DNA of 20,261 nt from Oceanospirillaceae bacterium UBA7410 (GTDB lineage: Bacteria > Pseudomonadota > Gammaproteobacteria > Pseudomonadales > Balneatricaceae). The position numbers and the translations under genes are program-made. Below, piece after piece: positions 1 through 7,445 of the stretch (positions are counted from its first letter, which is position 1; each line of letters starts with the position of its first letter). The notes below the pieces were generated by a model. That model was not told the origin of the DNA. It did no database searches and saw only the letters and a program-made list of their open reading frames with translations. The DNA lies in the NCBI GenBank assembly GCA_002470565.1, contig DKMQ01000067.1, positions 1 to 20,261 on the forward strand, read 5' to 3'.

Positions 1-282
1 AAAAGCTGAGGCACCTGCTTTTTGTAAAGTAACGCCCAGTGCTTTTACATCAGAGCCTTTGGGGTGCAAGGTGAGCAGCTCTTCACGTAGCGCTTCAAAG
101 CCTTGTGGGTCGTATTTTTCGAAATAAAAACCGGGTTTAAAGTGGTTGAAAAAGTGAGGGTCAGCTTTGATAAAGCTGAAAATAAGCAGGCTAGCCAACA
201 CTATTCGGAAAAACAGCCCTAAGGAAAAAAACCTTTTCTTGGGGTGTTCATTACTCTCTTTGTTGAGTTGATCTTTTGTCAT
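1..282 (-). CDS. N-terminal part of a small membrane-anchored protein of unknown function (partial)
   Basis: A frame open across the whole window edge starts at ATG 282 and runs leftward for 94 codons without a stop, so the C-terminus is missing. The first 17 or so residues are hydrophilic and charged (begins MTKDQLNKESNEHPKKRFF). A single hydrophobic stretch of about 20 residues (SLGLFFRIVLASLLIFSF) follows, then a soluble part with aromatic-rich and charged segments. This looks like a signal-anchor protein with a cytoplasmic basic N-terminus and a periplasmic C-terminal part. A good Shine-Dalgarno sequence, AAAGGAGT, lies upstream, but 16 bases from the ATG, which is long. No closer start codon exists in frame. 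The gene diverges from the LysR gene at 408. I do not recognise the family, and the function is unknown. Confidence 0.6.
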   Translation of the reverse strand, partial: MTKDQLNKESNEHPKKRFFSLGLFFRIVLASLLIFSFIKADPHFFNHFKPGFYFEKYDPQGFEALREELLTLHPKGSDVKALGVTLQKAGASAF

Positions 283-407
283 GTTAACGATGGTGATACT
301 CCTTTAAAAACCTATCTAGTAGTTATAGACCATGTTTGATAATTTGCAGAAAATAAGTAAGAAAAATTTGAATGTCGTTTTAAGGTTTAAACAGGTATTC
401 TTTGGGC

Positions 408-1283
408 ATGGATAGTCTTGCATTAAAAGCCTTTATGGCGGTCGCCGAACACGGTTCGTTTTCACGCGCTGCAGATGAGCTGTTTCTCACCCAGCCTGCG
501 GTGAGCAAGCGCATTGTGAAGCTAGAAAATCAGCTAAAAACCCAATTATTTGATCGCATTGGCCGCAGTGTGTCGCTCACTGTTGCAGGCCAGCATTTGT
601 TGCCCAAAGCCAAGGCCATATTGGATGCCATGGACAACACCGCACACGAGCTCACAAATTTGTCAGGCTTGGTGGGTGGTAAGCTGCGCATTGCCACTAG
701 CCACCACATAAGCTTGCACCGCTTGCCCGTGCCTTTGGCTAAGTTTATTGCCCTTTACCCTCAGGTAGAGCTGGACATTCAATTTGCAGAATCTGAAGTG
801 ATTTATGAGGGAGTGTTACAGGGCCGCTGGCAGCTAGGCATCATTACACTTAACCCAGAGCCCCTAGCTCAGCTACAGCAAAAATCTATCTGGCAAGACA
901 CCATGCAGTTTGTGGCCGCACCTGATCACCCCCTTTGTAGCCAAGTTTGTGTAGATTTGTCTCAGCTCAGCAGCTTTCCTGCACTGCTAAGCAAATCCAA
1001 CACCTTTACCCGTAGTATTATAGAGGGAGATTTTGAAAGACAACGCCTTGCACTAAATGTGGCTATGTCTACCAACCATTTAGACACCATTAGAATGATG
1101 GTAGGTATAGGCATGGGTTGGAGCGTTTTGCCCCACACTTTGATCAACTCACAAATTAAGGTCATCGACACATTGGCCCCGCCTATTATTAGACAATTAG
1201 GCTGCGTGTGGCACCCACAGCGCAGCTTATCCAACGCAGCGCAGGCGTTTATGGCGCTACTAGAAAAGTCTAAACTGGAGTAA
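408..1283 (+). CDS. LysR-family transcriptional regulator
   Basis: This 291-residue protein has the LysR architecture: a winged helix-turn-helix at residues 3-62 (FSRAADELFLTQPAVSKRI is the recognition region), a linker helix, then a periplasmic-binding-protein-like effector domain from about residue 90 to the end. The length is normal for the family. I start it at ATG 408 rather than at the TTG two codons upstream, because MDSLALKAFMAVAEHGSFS is the usual LysR beginning; AGGT at 393-396 is the nearest weak ribosome site. It is divergent from the membrane protein at 1-282 and precedes the GbdR-like gene in the same direction, with 174 bases between them, so separate transcription is likely. 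LysR proteins often control the divergent neighbour, but the target and the inducer cannot be read from the sequence. Confidence 0.9.
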   Translation: MDSLALKAFMAVAEHGSFSRAADELFLTQPAVSKRIVKLENQLKTQLFDRIGRSVSLTVAGQHLLPKAKAILDAMDNTAHELTNLSGLVGGKLRIATSHHISLHRLPVPLAKFIALYPQVELDIQFAESEVIYEGVLQGRWQLGIITLNPEPLAQLQQKSIWQDTMQFVAAPDHPLCSQVCVDLSQLSSFPALLSKSNTFTRSIIEGDFERQRLALNVAMSTNHLDTIRMMVGIGMGWSVLPHTLINSQIKVIDTLAPPIIRQLGCVWHPQRSLSNAAQAFMALLEKSKLE

Positions 1284-1400
1284 GATTTTTGGGTGTGAAC
1301 AATGCCTAATAAATATTCACTTACAACGCATTATGTTGTTCCCAATAGGGCAAACCTAGTTTAGAATGCGACAAATTAAATAGGTATAACAGTGTGACTT

Positions 1401-1425
1401 TTTACATCACTTTATTTGTAAATAA
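1401..1425. promoter_or_regulatory. Overlapping inverted repeats upstream of the GbdR-like gene
   Basis: TTTACA (1401-1406) and TGTAAA (1417-1422) form a perfect inverted repeat with a 10-base spacer. A second palindrome, TTATTT-GT-AAATAA, overlaps it at 1412-1425. Both lie 32-57 bases before the ATG at 1458, where an operator would sit. The region is AT-rich, so chance is possible. Autoregulation is an inference only. Confidence 0.3.
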
Positions 1426-1457
1426 GGGCACTGCATAAAAAAAATAAAGAGGCAATT

Positions 1458-2513
1458 ATGTCCGAAGAAAAACCTATCCGCTACGCTTTTTTGCAGCTGC
1501 CAAATTACTCTATGGTGACTTTTTCGTCTGCCGTAGCTAGCCTTCGTGGCGCCAACTATATTAGCAAAAAAGACCTATACCAATGGCAAGTAGTGTCTAT
1601 GGACGGCGCGCCTGTCACTGCCAGTGTAGGCTTTGAAGTCACCCCTGTTATTAGCATAAACGAGCTTAATTTAAATAATTTAGAAGCACTGATCATTTGT
1701 GGCGGCACTCACATAGATCATGCCTATGACAAAAGCACCTTGGCGTTTTTACGCAAAGCAGCCAATGCAAAGGTGCGCCTAGGGTCTACCTGCACTGGCA
1801 GCTATTTATTAGCCATAGCAGGCTTGCTTGATGGGTACAAAGCAACCATCCATTGGGAAAATATAGCCAGCATGCGCGAAGAGTTTCCCAACGTGCAAAT
1901 GTCTTCAAATTTATTCGCCATAGACCGGGACCGTTTCACCTGTTCTGGTGGTAATTCATCACTTGATATGATGTTACAGTTTGTTAGTCATCATCATGGC
2001 CCAGAGTTAGCCGCAGCTGTTTCTGAAATGTTTATTATGGAGCGCATCCGCGACCATCATGACACTCAGCGCATTCCATTACGCTTACATCTAGGCAACA
2101 GCCAACCCAAACTTATAGAAGCTGTGGCCTTAATGGAGGCCAACTTAGAAGAAACCATTAGTTTGGATGACTTGGCACAATATGTAGGTGTGTCACGACG
2201 ACAGCTAGAGCGTTTATTCCAAAAACACCTAAAGTGTGTGCCCTCACGCTATTATTTAGAGCTACGCCTTAACCGTGCTCGCCAGCTTTTATTACAAACC
2301 AACTTATCTATCATTGACGTGTCTTTGGCGTGCGGCTTTGTGTCTGCTCCACACTTCTCTAAGTGTTATCGAGACTTCTTTGGTATTCCACCAAGAGAAG
2401 AGCGTCGCCGTTTCTCCCCAGGGCAAAGTGTTCGTGCAGCACAAGAAAGTGTTTCAGAAGTTATAGAAAGCGATTTTGCTGATGTAGACCCGTCATTTAA
2501 CCCGTTTGAATGA
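1458..2513 (+). CDS. GbdR-like AraC-family regulator with DJ-1/PfpI-like sensor domain
   Basis: This is a 351-residue GlxA-type regulator. Residues 6-190 form a DJ-1/PfpI (class I glutamine amidotransferase-like) domain, with CGG at 81-83 and the elbow Cys at C112 (GSTCTGSY). Residues 215-315 are a paired AraC helix-turn-helix domain (VSRRQLERLFQKHLKC and the signature GFVSAPHFSKCYRDFFGIPP). From memory of the family, the match to pseudomonad GbdR, the activator of choline, glycine betaine and dimethylglycine catabolism, is strong through both domains. Related regulators such as CdhR (carnitine) and ArgR share this layout, so the ligand is not certain. A ribosome site AGAGG lies 5 bases before the ATG. 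The gene converges on the methyl-transfer island, whose logic (demethylation feeding H4folate) fits a betaine-type regulator. The C-terminal 35 residues are acidic and extend past the usual domain end. Confidence 0.88.
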   Translation: MSEEKPIRYAFLQLPNYSMVTFSSAVASLRGANYISKKDLYQWQVVSMDGAPVTASVGFEVTPVISINELNLNNLEALIICGGTHIDHAYDKSTLAFLRKAANAKVRLGSTCTGSYLLAIAGLLDGYKATIHWENIASMREEFPNVQMSSNLFAIDRDRFTCSGGNSSLDMMLQFVSHHHGPELAAAVSEMFIMERIRDHHDTQRIPLRLHLGNSQPKLIEAVALMEANLEETISLDDLAQYVGVSRRQLERLFQKHLKCVPSRYYLELRLNRARQLLLQTNLSIIDVSLACGFVSAPHFSKCYRDFFGIPPREERRRFSPGQSVRAAQESVSEVIESDFADVDPSFNPFE

Positions 2514-2523
2514 TTAATCCATC

Positions 2524-2571
2524 TGCGTAATCGCTATATGCTGCATCACATTAGCAAATAGCGTTTACGCA
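2524..2571. terminator. Long imperfect hairpin between convergent genes, possible bidirectional terminator
   Basis: Nineteen-base arms (2524-2542 and 2553-2571) pair with only two symmetric mismatches around a 10-base loop. The arms read TGCGTAAtCGCTATaTGCT and AGCAaATAGCGtTTACGCA. It starts 10 bases after the stop of the GbdR-like gene and covers the stop codon of the M50 protease gene (2565-2567). Neither strand has a T-run after it, so it is not a classical factor-independent terminator. It may stop or protect both convergent transcripts, or be a repeat or protein-binding site. Confidence 0.5.
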
Positions 2572-3338
2572 TTAAGCACAGCTAAAGCAAGCTCGCTGCC
2601 TGGTAGCTCTAAAGCAGCAACCCACACTATCATACCCACCAGTGCCGCTGCTGTAAGCAAATACCAAATCAATCCAAATACGATGCCGTATGCACTAAGC
2701 TTAAATTTAGGGTCTTGATCAAAGCGATTCCAGTCTCCTAGCAGGTCGATTAAGCCCATAATGCCAAAGAAGCCAATTAGCGCAAAGCCTGCAGTAAAGC
2801 TATAACCAATAAGCAGCCCAGAAATAACCACCAAACCAACATAAATAAAACGGCTGCGGCCTGAATAAACCAAGGCTTTTATGACACGGCCACCGTCTAA
2901 CGGGTAGATTGGCAGCAGGTTTACTAGGTTGATCAAAGCACTAACAGAAGCAACAAGCCCCACAAAGTGGTTATCAGTAAGCAAAAAGCCTATAAAAAAG
3001 GCCACACTCATGGCCAGACCAAACACTGGCCCCATCATAGAGATATACAAATCTTGCCAATGGGTTTTAGGCGCATCTCCCACTGCTATCCCACCCACAA
3101 ATGGAATAATGTAAATGCCCTTTGTAGGTATACCAAAATGCTTCATGGCACGAATATGGCCATACTCATGAAACATCAAAATGCCAAGCAGAGTGACGGC
3201 AAATTCAAAGCTGAGCATAATAGTCCAGCCAGATAATGCCATGGCCACTAGGGCCACTTTAATCACCTTAACGCTCTTAAAAAGTTTAAGTGCGATGCCT
3301 ATCATCACGCCCACACGGGCACGGTTATTAGTTTGCAT
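2565..3338 (-). CDS. Site-2-protease-like M50 family membrane metalloprotease
   Basis: This 257-residue polytopic membrane protein carries the zinc-protease signature HEYGH (H57, E58, H61) in a hydrophobic segment and the second M50 motif NLLPIYPLDGG, whose Asp148 would complete the metal site. Roughly six hydrophobic segments are visible. No PDZ or CBS domain is present, so it is a minimal enzyme of the SpoIVFB/S2P-like group. I start it at ATG 3338, where AGAGGG overlapping the stop codon of the preceding gene gives a ribosome site. The upstream GTG at 3377 directly abuts its Shine-Dalgarno sequence and is unlikely. It begins 7 bases after the stop of the corrinoid-activator gene, so the two are probably co-transcribed and coupled. 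Such proteases cut membrane-bound anti-sigma factors or other membrane proteins; no substrate is obvious here. Confidence 0.85.
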   Translation of the reverse strand: MQTNNRARVGVMIGIALKLFKSVKVIKVALVAMALSGWTIMLSFEFAVTLLGILMFHEYGHIRAMKHFGIPTKGIYIIPFVGGIAVGDAPKTHWQDLYISMMGPVFGLAMSVAFFIGFLLTDNHFVGLVASVSALINLVNLLPIYPLDGGRVIKALVYSGRSRFIYVGLVVISGLLIGYSFTAGFALIGFFGIMGLIDLLGDWNRFDQDPKFKLSAYGIVFGLIWYLLTAAALVGMIVWVAALELPGSELALAVLNA

Positions 3339-3345
3339 AGTGCGT

Positions 3346-5376
3346 TTACCCTCTGCGACGGCGGCGTTTCTTTTCACCTCCTTCAGTTTCAGGGCTAGTC
3401 TCCTTAAGTGCTGGCAAGGTGACTACTTTTTCTAACTCTGGAAAAGCGTCTACCTTGTTTGGAAAAGCCATGGCATCAATAAATAATTGCTGAAAATCTG
3501 GCTCTACTGCGGTTTCAATTTTTTCAATATTACGCACAACCTGCTCAATTTCTGCGCGAGATAGCTCGTTAAGCAACGCTATTCTAGCACCTGTTCCAGC
3601 AGCGTTACCTGCTGAGGACACCTGATCTAGCGCACAGTCTGGAATTAAGCCCAACACCATAGCGTATTTCACATCTATATGGCTACCAAAAGCTCCCGCA
3701 AAACGAATACGGTCTACCTTATCTACCTGCTGATACTGCATCAGCAACTTTATACCAGCATACAGTGCGGCTTTGGCCAGCTGAATGGCGCGCACATCAT
3801 TTTGCATTATTTTAACGGCGCCACGAGTTTCGGTGGCAGGCATTATTTCGTATGAAAAAGTACGACCGTCTGGTTGAATGCGCGGATTAACACTAGCCAT
3901 AGAGCCATCGACAACACCATCTTGAGTGATGACGCCTGATAAATACATTTCAGCCACCACCTCAATAATGCCAGAGCCACAGATGCCTGTAATGCCTGTT
4001 TTTTCGGTGGCTTCATCAAAGCCTGGCTCATCAGACCACAATTCACAGCCAATCACCTGAAAACGCGGCTCTAAAGTAATGGGGTCGACCCTAATGCGTT
4101 CTATAGCGCCTGCTGCCGCGCGCTGACCACAGCTTATTTGAGCACCTTCAAAAGCAGGGCCTGTGGGGCTTGAACATGCCACTAAACGGTGGCGATTACC
4201 CAACACTATCTCGGCATTGGTGCCTACATCCACTAGCAAGGTCATTTCATCATGGTTATATGGCTCTTCTGCTAACACCATGCCTGCTGTATCTGCTCCC
4301 ACATGCCCTGCAATACATGGCAACAAATAGGCCCTTGCCTGCGGGTTTAAATGCACACCTATGTCACGTGACAATGTATGCACGGCCATGTCTGTCGCTA
4401 AAGCAAAAGGTGCACCACCTAGCTCTACAGGATTAATACCCAATAACAAATGATGCATGATAGGGTTGGCAACAAAAGTGATTTCTAATAAATCTGTCAC
4501 TTCACATTCAGCCTGCTTAACCAGATCTTTAACCAAGCCATTAAGTGATTCGCGCACGGCATTGGTCATATCCACTTCGCCGCCTGGGTTCATCATCACA
4601 TAAGACACCCGACTCATTAGGTCTTCGCCAAAACGAATTTGAGGGTTCATAGCACCAGAGCTGGCTAATATTTCACCACTAGACAAGTTACACAAATGAG
4701 CAGCAATAGTAGTGGAGCCTACATCTACAGCAACACCATAGACCGCATCCTTTAAGCCAGGCCAAAGTGCAACAATTTGTTCGCCTTGGCGCACAGCCAC
4801 AGTTACGCCCCACTTCCCAGCTCTTAAAATGGGCTGTATGGTGCTTAAAAGAGCCACATCATAAGACAAGTTAAGCAGCTGCCAATCAGCCTCTAACGCA
4901 TTTAATAAACGCCTTAGATCACCTGATGGGTCGTGCATGTCTGGCTCTTGCACTTCTACATAATACAAGCGCACTAACGGATTAATCTCGATATCATGTA
5001 TTTCTGCTTCTTTGCGCACCATTTGCTGGTGCACTTGGCTTTCAGCAGGCACATCCACCACGATGTCATTAAGCACCTTAGTGTGACAGCTTAAGCGCCT
5101 TCCAGGTTTAAGCTCACGGCGCTGCGCAAATTTAAGCTCAGGCTCCGTAATAGGCTCTAAACTTTGTGCAGTGGAAGTGATGCCAAACTTTGAAAAATCA
5201 CCCTCACTGACCAAAATTTGGCAACGACCACAAATACCCCTGCCGCCGCACACAGAATCTATATCAACATTAAGATAACGAGCCGCTTGTAATAATGGTG
5301 TGCCCACGGGAAAACGTCCGCGCTTGCCAGAAGGAGTGAATACGACTAAAGCATCATCGGTATTAGTTTGACTCAT
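3346..5376 (-). CDS. Corrinoid-activating [2Fe-2S]/ASKHA protein (DUF4445, RACo/RamA-like function)
   Basis: This 676-residue protein opens with a plant-type ferredoxin domain (residues 9-110) with Cys43, Cys49, Cys52 and Cys97 in the CX5CX2CXnC pattern for a [2Fe-2S] cluster. It continues with a linker and an ASKHA ATPase fold showing two phosphate-loop motifs, DVGSTT (218-223) and LVDVGTNAEI (381-390), and PAFEGA (407-412). In characterised homologues such as RACo, ATP hydrolysis drives reduction of inactive cob(II)alamin to cob(I)alamin on a corrinoid protein. Here the partner is most likely the corrinoid protein at 8374-9072. The C-terminus is unusual, ending in an arginine-rich tail (GGEKKRRRRRG). 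It sits downstream of a strong terminator, so it probably has its own promoter. The M50 gene follows closely. The function is well supported by domains and context, but not by a specific orthologue. Confidence 0.9.
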   Translation of the reverse strand: MSQTNTDDALVVFTPSGKRGRFPVGTPLLQAARYLNVDIDSVCGGRGICGRCQILVSEGDFSKFGITSTAQSLEPITEPELKFAQRRELKPGRRLSCHTKVLNDIVVDVPAESQVHQQMVRKEAEIHDIEINPLVRLYYVEVQEPDMHDPSGDLRRLLNALEADWQLLNLSYDVALLSTIQPILRAGKWGVTVAVRQGEQIVALWPGLKDAVYGVAVDVGSTTIAAHLCNLSSGEILASSGAMNPQIRFGEDLMSRVSYVMMNPGGEVDMTNAVRESLNGLVKDLVKQAECEVTDLLEITFVANPIMHHLLLGINPVELGGAPFALATDMAVHTLSRDIGVHLNPQARAYLLPCIAGHVGADTAGMVLAEEPYNHDEMTLLVDVGTNAEIVLGNRHRLVACSSPTGPAFEGAQISCGQRAAAGAIERIRVDPITLEPRFQVIGCELWSDEPGFDEATEKTGITGICGSGIIEVVAEMYLSGVITQDGVVDGSMASVNPRIQPDGRTFSYEIMPATETRGAVKIMQNDVRAIQLAKAALYAGIKLLMQYQQVDKVDRIRFAGAFGSHIDVKYAMVLGLIPDCALDQVSSAGNAAGTGARIALLNELSRAEIEQVVRNIEKIETAVEPDFQQLFIDAMAFPNKVDAFPELEKVVTLPALKETSPETEGGEKKRRRRRG

Positions 5377-5420
5377 AGTGTCATCTCAACGTGTGATCAT
5401 AGGGTTTGGTAATTTAACCC

Positions 5421-5448
5421 CATATATTAATGTTTTAATTTTGCACAA
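5421..5448 (-). promoter_or_regulatory. Candidate sigma-70 promoter for the corrinoid-activator gene
   Basis: On the minus strand, TTGTGC (5448-5443) and TATATG (5426-5421) are separated by 16 bases, about 45 bases before the ATG at 5376. The -35-like element touches the T-run of the terminator at 5447-5470. It is plausible because a terminator upstream demands a new promoter, but the hexamers are imperfect. Confidence 0.35.
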
Positions 5449-5470
5449 AAAAGGGCCCACGGGCCCTTTT
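5447..5470 (-). terminator. Factor-independent terminator after the methyltransferase gene
   Basis: A perfect GC-rich hairpin, AAAAGGGCCC / GGGCCCTTTT with only two bases between the arms, lies 35 bases past the stop of the methyltransferase gene. In the minus direction it ends in a run of T. It separates the corrinoid/methyltransferase operon from the activator and protease genes. The T-run on both sides means it could also work in the plus direction, but no plus-strand gene reads into it. Confidence 0.85.
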
Positions 5471-5505
5471 AATTATTTATTTTCGCCAATGCCTTCGCGC
5501 GCCTG

Positions 5506-6408
5506 CTAGGAGCTGCGACGACGGCCGCCAGTGCGACCTCCACGAGAGCCAACACCTACAGCGCTGCGATCTCGGTAAGCGTCAATCCAGTCCTTACATT
5601 CAGGGTCATGACCCATCATTAAGTTACCACCGCGTACTCCCAACATTACTTCTGGGTGCATTGGGTTGATGATAGCAGAAGTCATGCCTGAGGCAACAGC
5701 ACAGGCAATAAATGCACAGTTAACACCGTTGCGGTTTGGTAAGCCAAAGCTAAAGTTAGACGCACCACATGTAGTGTTCACTTTAAGCTCAGTGCGCAAG
5801 CGATGCACTAGTTCCATCACCTGACGACCTGATGTATTAATTGCCCCTACAGGCATAACCAATGGATCTACTACTACGTCACACGCTGGAATGCCATAGT
5901 CTGCAGCTCGTTGTACAATCTTCTTAGCTACTTCAAAACGCACATTGATGTCTTGTGAAATACCTGTCTCATCATTTGAGATGGCAACCACAGCTGCGCC
6001 GTATTTCTTTACCAATGGCAATACACGATCCAAGGACTCATCTTCACCCGTTACAGAGTTCAAAAGCGCCTTACCCTTATATACAGCAAGGCCAGCTTCT
6101 AGGGCTTCAATAATCGATGAGTCGATACACAATGGCACATCCACCAAAGCTTGAACCAACTGAATGGTTTTTGCCAAAATAGCAGGTTCATCTGCTAGTG
6201 GAATACCCGCATTAATATCCAAAATGGTAGCACCTGCAGCAACTTGTGCTAACGCATCAGCTTCTACCCGGCTAAAGTCACCATTTTTCATTTCTTCGGC
6301 CAACAACTTACGACCAGTGGGGTTAATACGCTCACCAATCACGGCAAACGGACGATCAAAACCAATGACAACTTCTTGGCTAGCGGAGCTGATAATCGTA
6401 TCAGTCAT
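5506..6408 (-). CDS. Methyltetrahydrofolate:corrinoid methyltransferase (DHPS-like TIM barrel)
   Basis: This 300-residue member of the pterin-binding family resembles MtgA/AcsE-type methyltransferases, not folate-synthesis dihydropteroate synthase. Visible family motifs are GERINPTGRK (25-34), DINAG (64-68), IDSS (95-98), LLNSVTGE (115-122) and GASNFSFGLPNR (215-226), which line the pterin pocket. It should move a methyl group between methyl-cobalamin on the corrinoid protein and H4folate. In this context the likely direction is toward methyl-H4folate. Start ATG 6408 has GTAGGA 8 bases upstream. It is the last gene before the terminator at 5447-5470 and follows the MetF-like gene by 55 bases. 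The C-terminus (287-300) is a Gly/Arg-rich tail ending RRRSS, absent from the core fold. Confidence 0.9.
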   Translation of the reverse strand: MTDTIISSASQEVVIGFDRPFAVIGERINPTGRKLLAEEMKNGDFSRVEADALAQVAAGATILDINAGIPLADEPAILAKTIQLVQALVDVPLCIDSSIIEALEAGLAVYKGKALLNSVTGEDESLDRVLPLVKKYGAAVVAISNDETGISQDINVRFEVAKKIVQRAADYGIPACDVVVDPLVMPVGAINTSGRQVMELVHRLRTELKVNTTCGASNFSFGLPNRNGVNCAFIACAVASGMTSAIINPMHPEVMLGVRGGNLMMGHDPECKDWIDAYRDRSAVGVGSRGGRTGGRRRSS

Positions 6409-6463
6409 TTCAAATTCCTACTTTAGTGTCTAATAAAGGTCAGTTTCCTGACCCAAAAAATAA

Positions 6464-7405
6464 TTACGAGTTAACGGTGAAGCCTTTACCGTTGAGTTCA
6501 AACTTTCCATCTTGTACGTCATACATCCATGCAGCAGATTTCTTTAAGCCACCCAATGGATACAAATGACATTGGGCAATCAAACAATCTGGATCATTAT
6601 GCATGCCTGTAACAATATCGCGCATCAGCTGGCTTGGCTCAGAAGATGGTGCATTAACATACTGGCCCAAAAAGGAATCTTTTAAACCCAGCTTTATCAT
6701 GTTCATAGGGTTGCGTGTTAAAAACCGCACTGAAGCTCCTACACCACAATGAGCAGCGTGGCGCATTAAGGTTTTAATAGTGGCAAGGCCTGGCACACCT
6801 ATATGAATAGGTAGCTCATTACCTGCAGCGCGAATTTCACGCTCCCAAGCAAAAATAGGCTCGGCTTCAAATACAAACTGAGTAGCTAAATATAGACTCA
6901 AATCGGTTTGCTTAGCAAAGTCGTTCTTTTGTTTAATCGCTAAGGCGCAATCAGCTGGACTAATATCTGGACTACCTTCTGGATGCCCAGCTAGACCCAT
7001 TTTCAAAATGCCATACTTTTCAAACAAGCCTGTTTGAAGCACTTCAATAGAAGAACCAAAATCACCCACAGGGGTAGTCACACCACCACCAATTAACAAC
7101 CCTTCAGTTACACCTGTTTCACCTTGTAGGGAAGCAAGATTTTCTTCTAAAAATTTGGCAGAAGGTATAGAGCGAGCCGCAAAATGAGGCACAGGATTAA
7201 AGCCTTCGTCTTTTAAACGGCGCACCGTAGCCACAGTGTCTGAAAAATCTGAGCCAGGTAAAAAAGTAACGTAAACAGTGCATCCTGGGCGCAGTAGTTC
7301 TTTAAAGTCTGCCACTTTGGCCGCGCCACCTGGCGTAACCTCTACAGTTGTTTTTTGCATCAAGTCAATTATGGCTTGTTTTTCTGCAACGGCATTAAGT
7401 GCCAT
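6464..7405 (-). CDS. Methylenetetrahydrofolate reductase-family (MetF-like) flavoprotein, divergent
   Basis: This 313-residue TIM-barrel protein has MetF-family features: a conserved Glu near the N-terminus (E22 in TTVEVTP, matching the catalytic Glu of MetF), PHFAAR (73-78), GHPEG (140-144), TQFVF (175-179) and HIGVPG (201-206). The usual LRGD motif, whose Asp contacts the flavin in E. coli MetF, is replaced by GLLIGGG (102-108). Its place between the methyl-H4folate-forming enzyme and the small conserved protein suggests it oxidises methyl-H4folate to methylene-H4folate, the reverse of the biosynthetic reaction; that direction is inference. The start is supported by GGAG 8 bases upstream of ATG 7405. 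It is clearly not the housekeeping metF, given its divergence and operon. Confidence 0.82.
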   Translation of the reverse strand: MALNAVAEKQAIIDLMQKTTVEVTPGGAAKVADFKELLRPGCTVYVTFLPGSDFSDTVATVRRLKDEGFNPVPHFAARSIPSAKFLEENLASLQGETGVTEGLLIGGGVTTPVGDFGSSIEVLQTGLFEKYGILKMGLAGHPEGSPDISPADCALAIKQKNDFAKQTDLSLYLATQFVFEAEPIFAWEREIRAAGNELPIHIGVPGLATIKTLMRHAAHCGVGASVRFLTRNPMNMIKLGLKDSFLGQYVNAPSSEPSQLMRDIVTGMHNDPDCLIAQCHLYPLGGLKKSAAWMYDVQDGKFELNGKGFTVNS

Positions 7406-7445
7406 GGATACATCTCCAAAAATATAGGGATAGTTGGATCACCAA

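Noticed and set aside
3339..3377. Longer M50 protein starting at GTG 3377
   Set aside because: The GTG touches its own Shine-Dalgarno sequence, would overlap the activator gene by 32 bases and adds residues outside the family; ATG 3338 has a properly spaced site.
5506..6408. Folate-synthesis dihydropteroate synthase (FolP)
   Set aside because: The GASNFSFGLPNR and LLNSVTGE motifs and the operon partners fit methyl-H4folate:corrinoid methyltransferases; FolP sulfa-site features are not seen.
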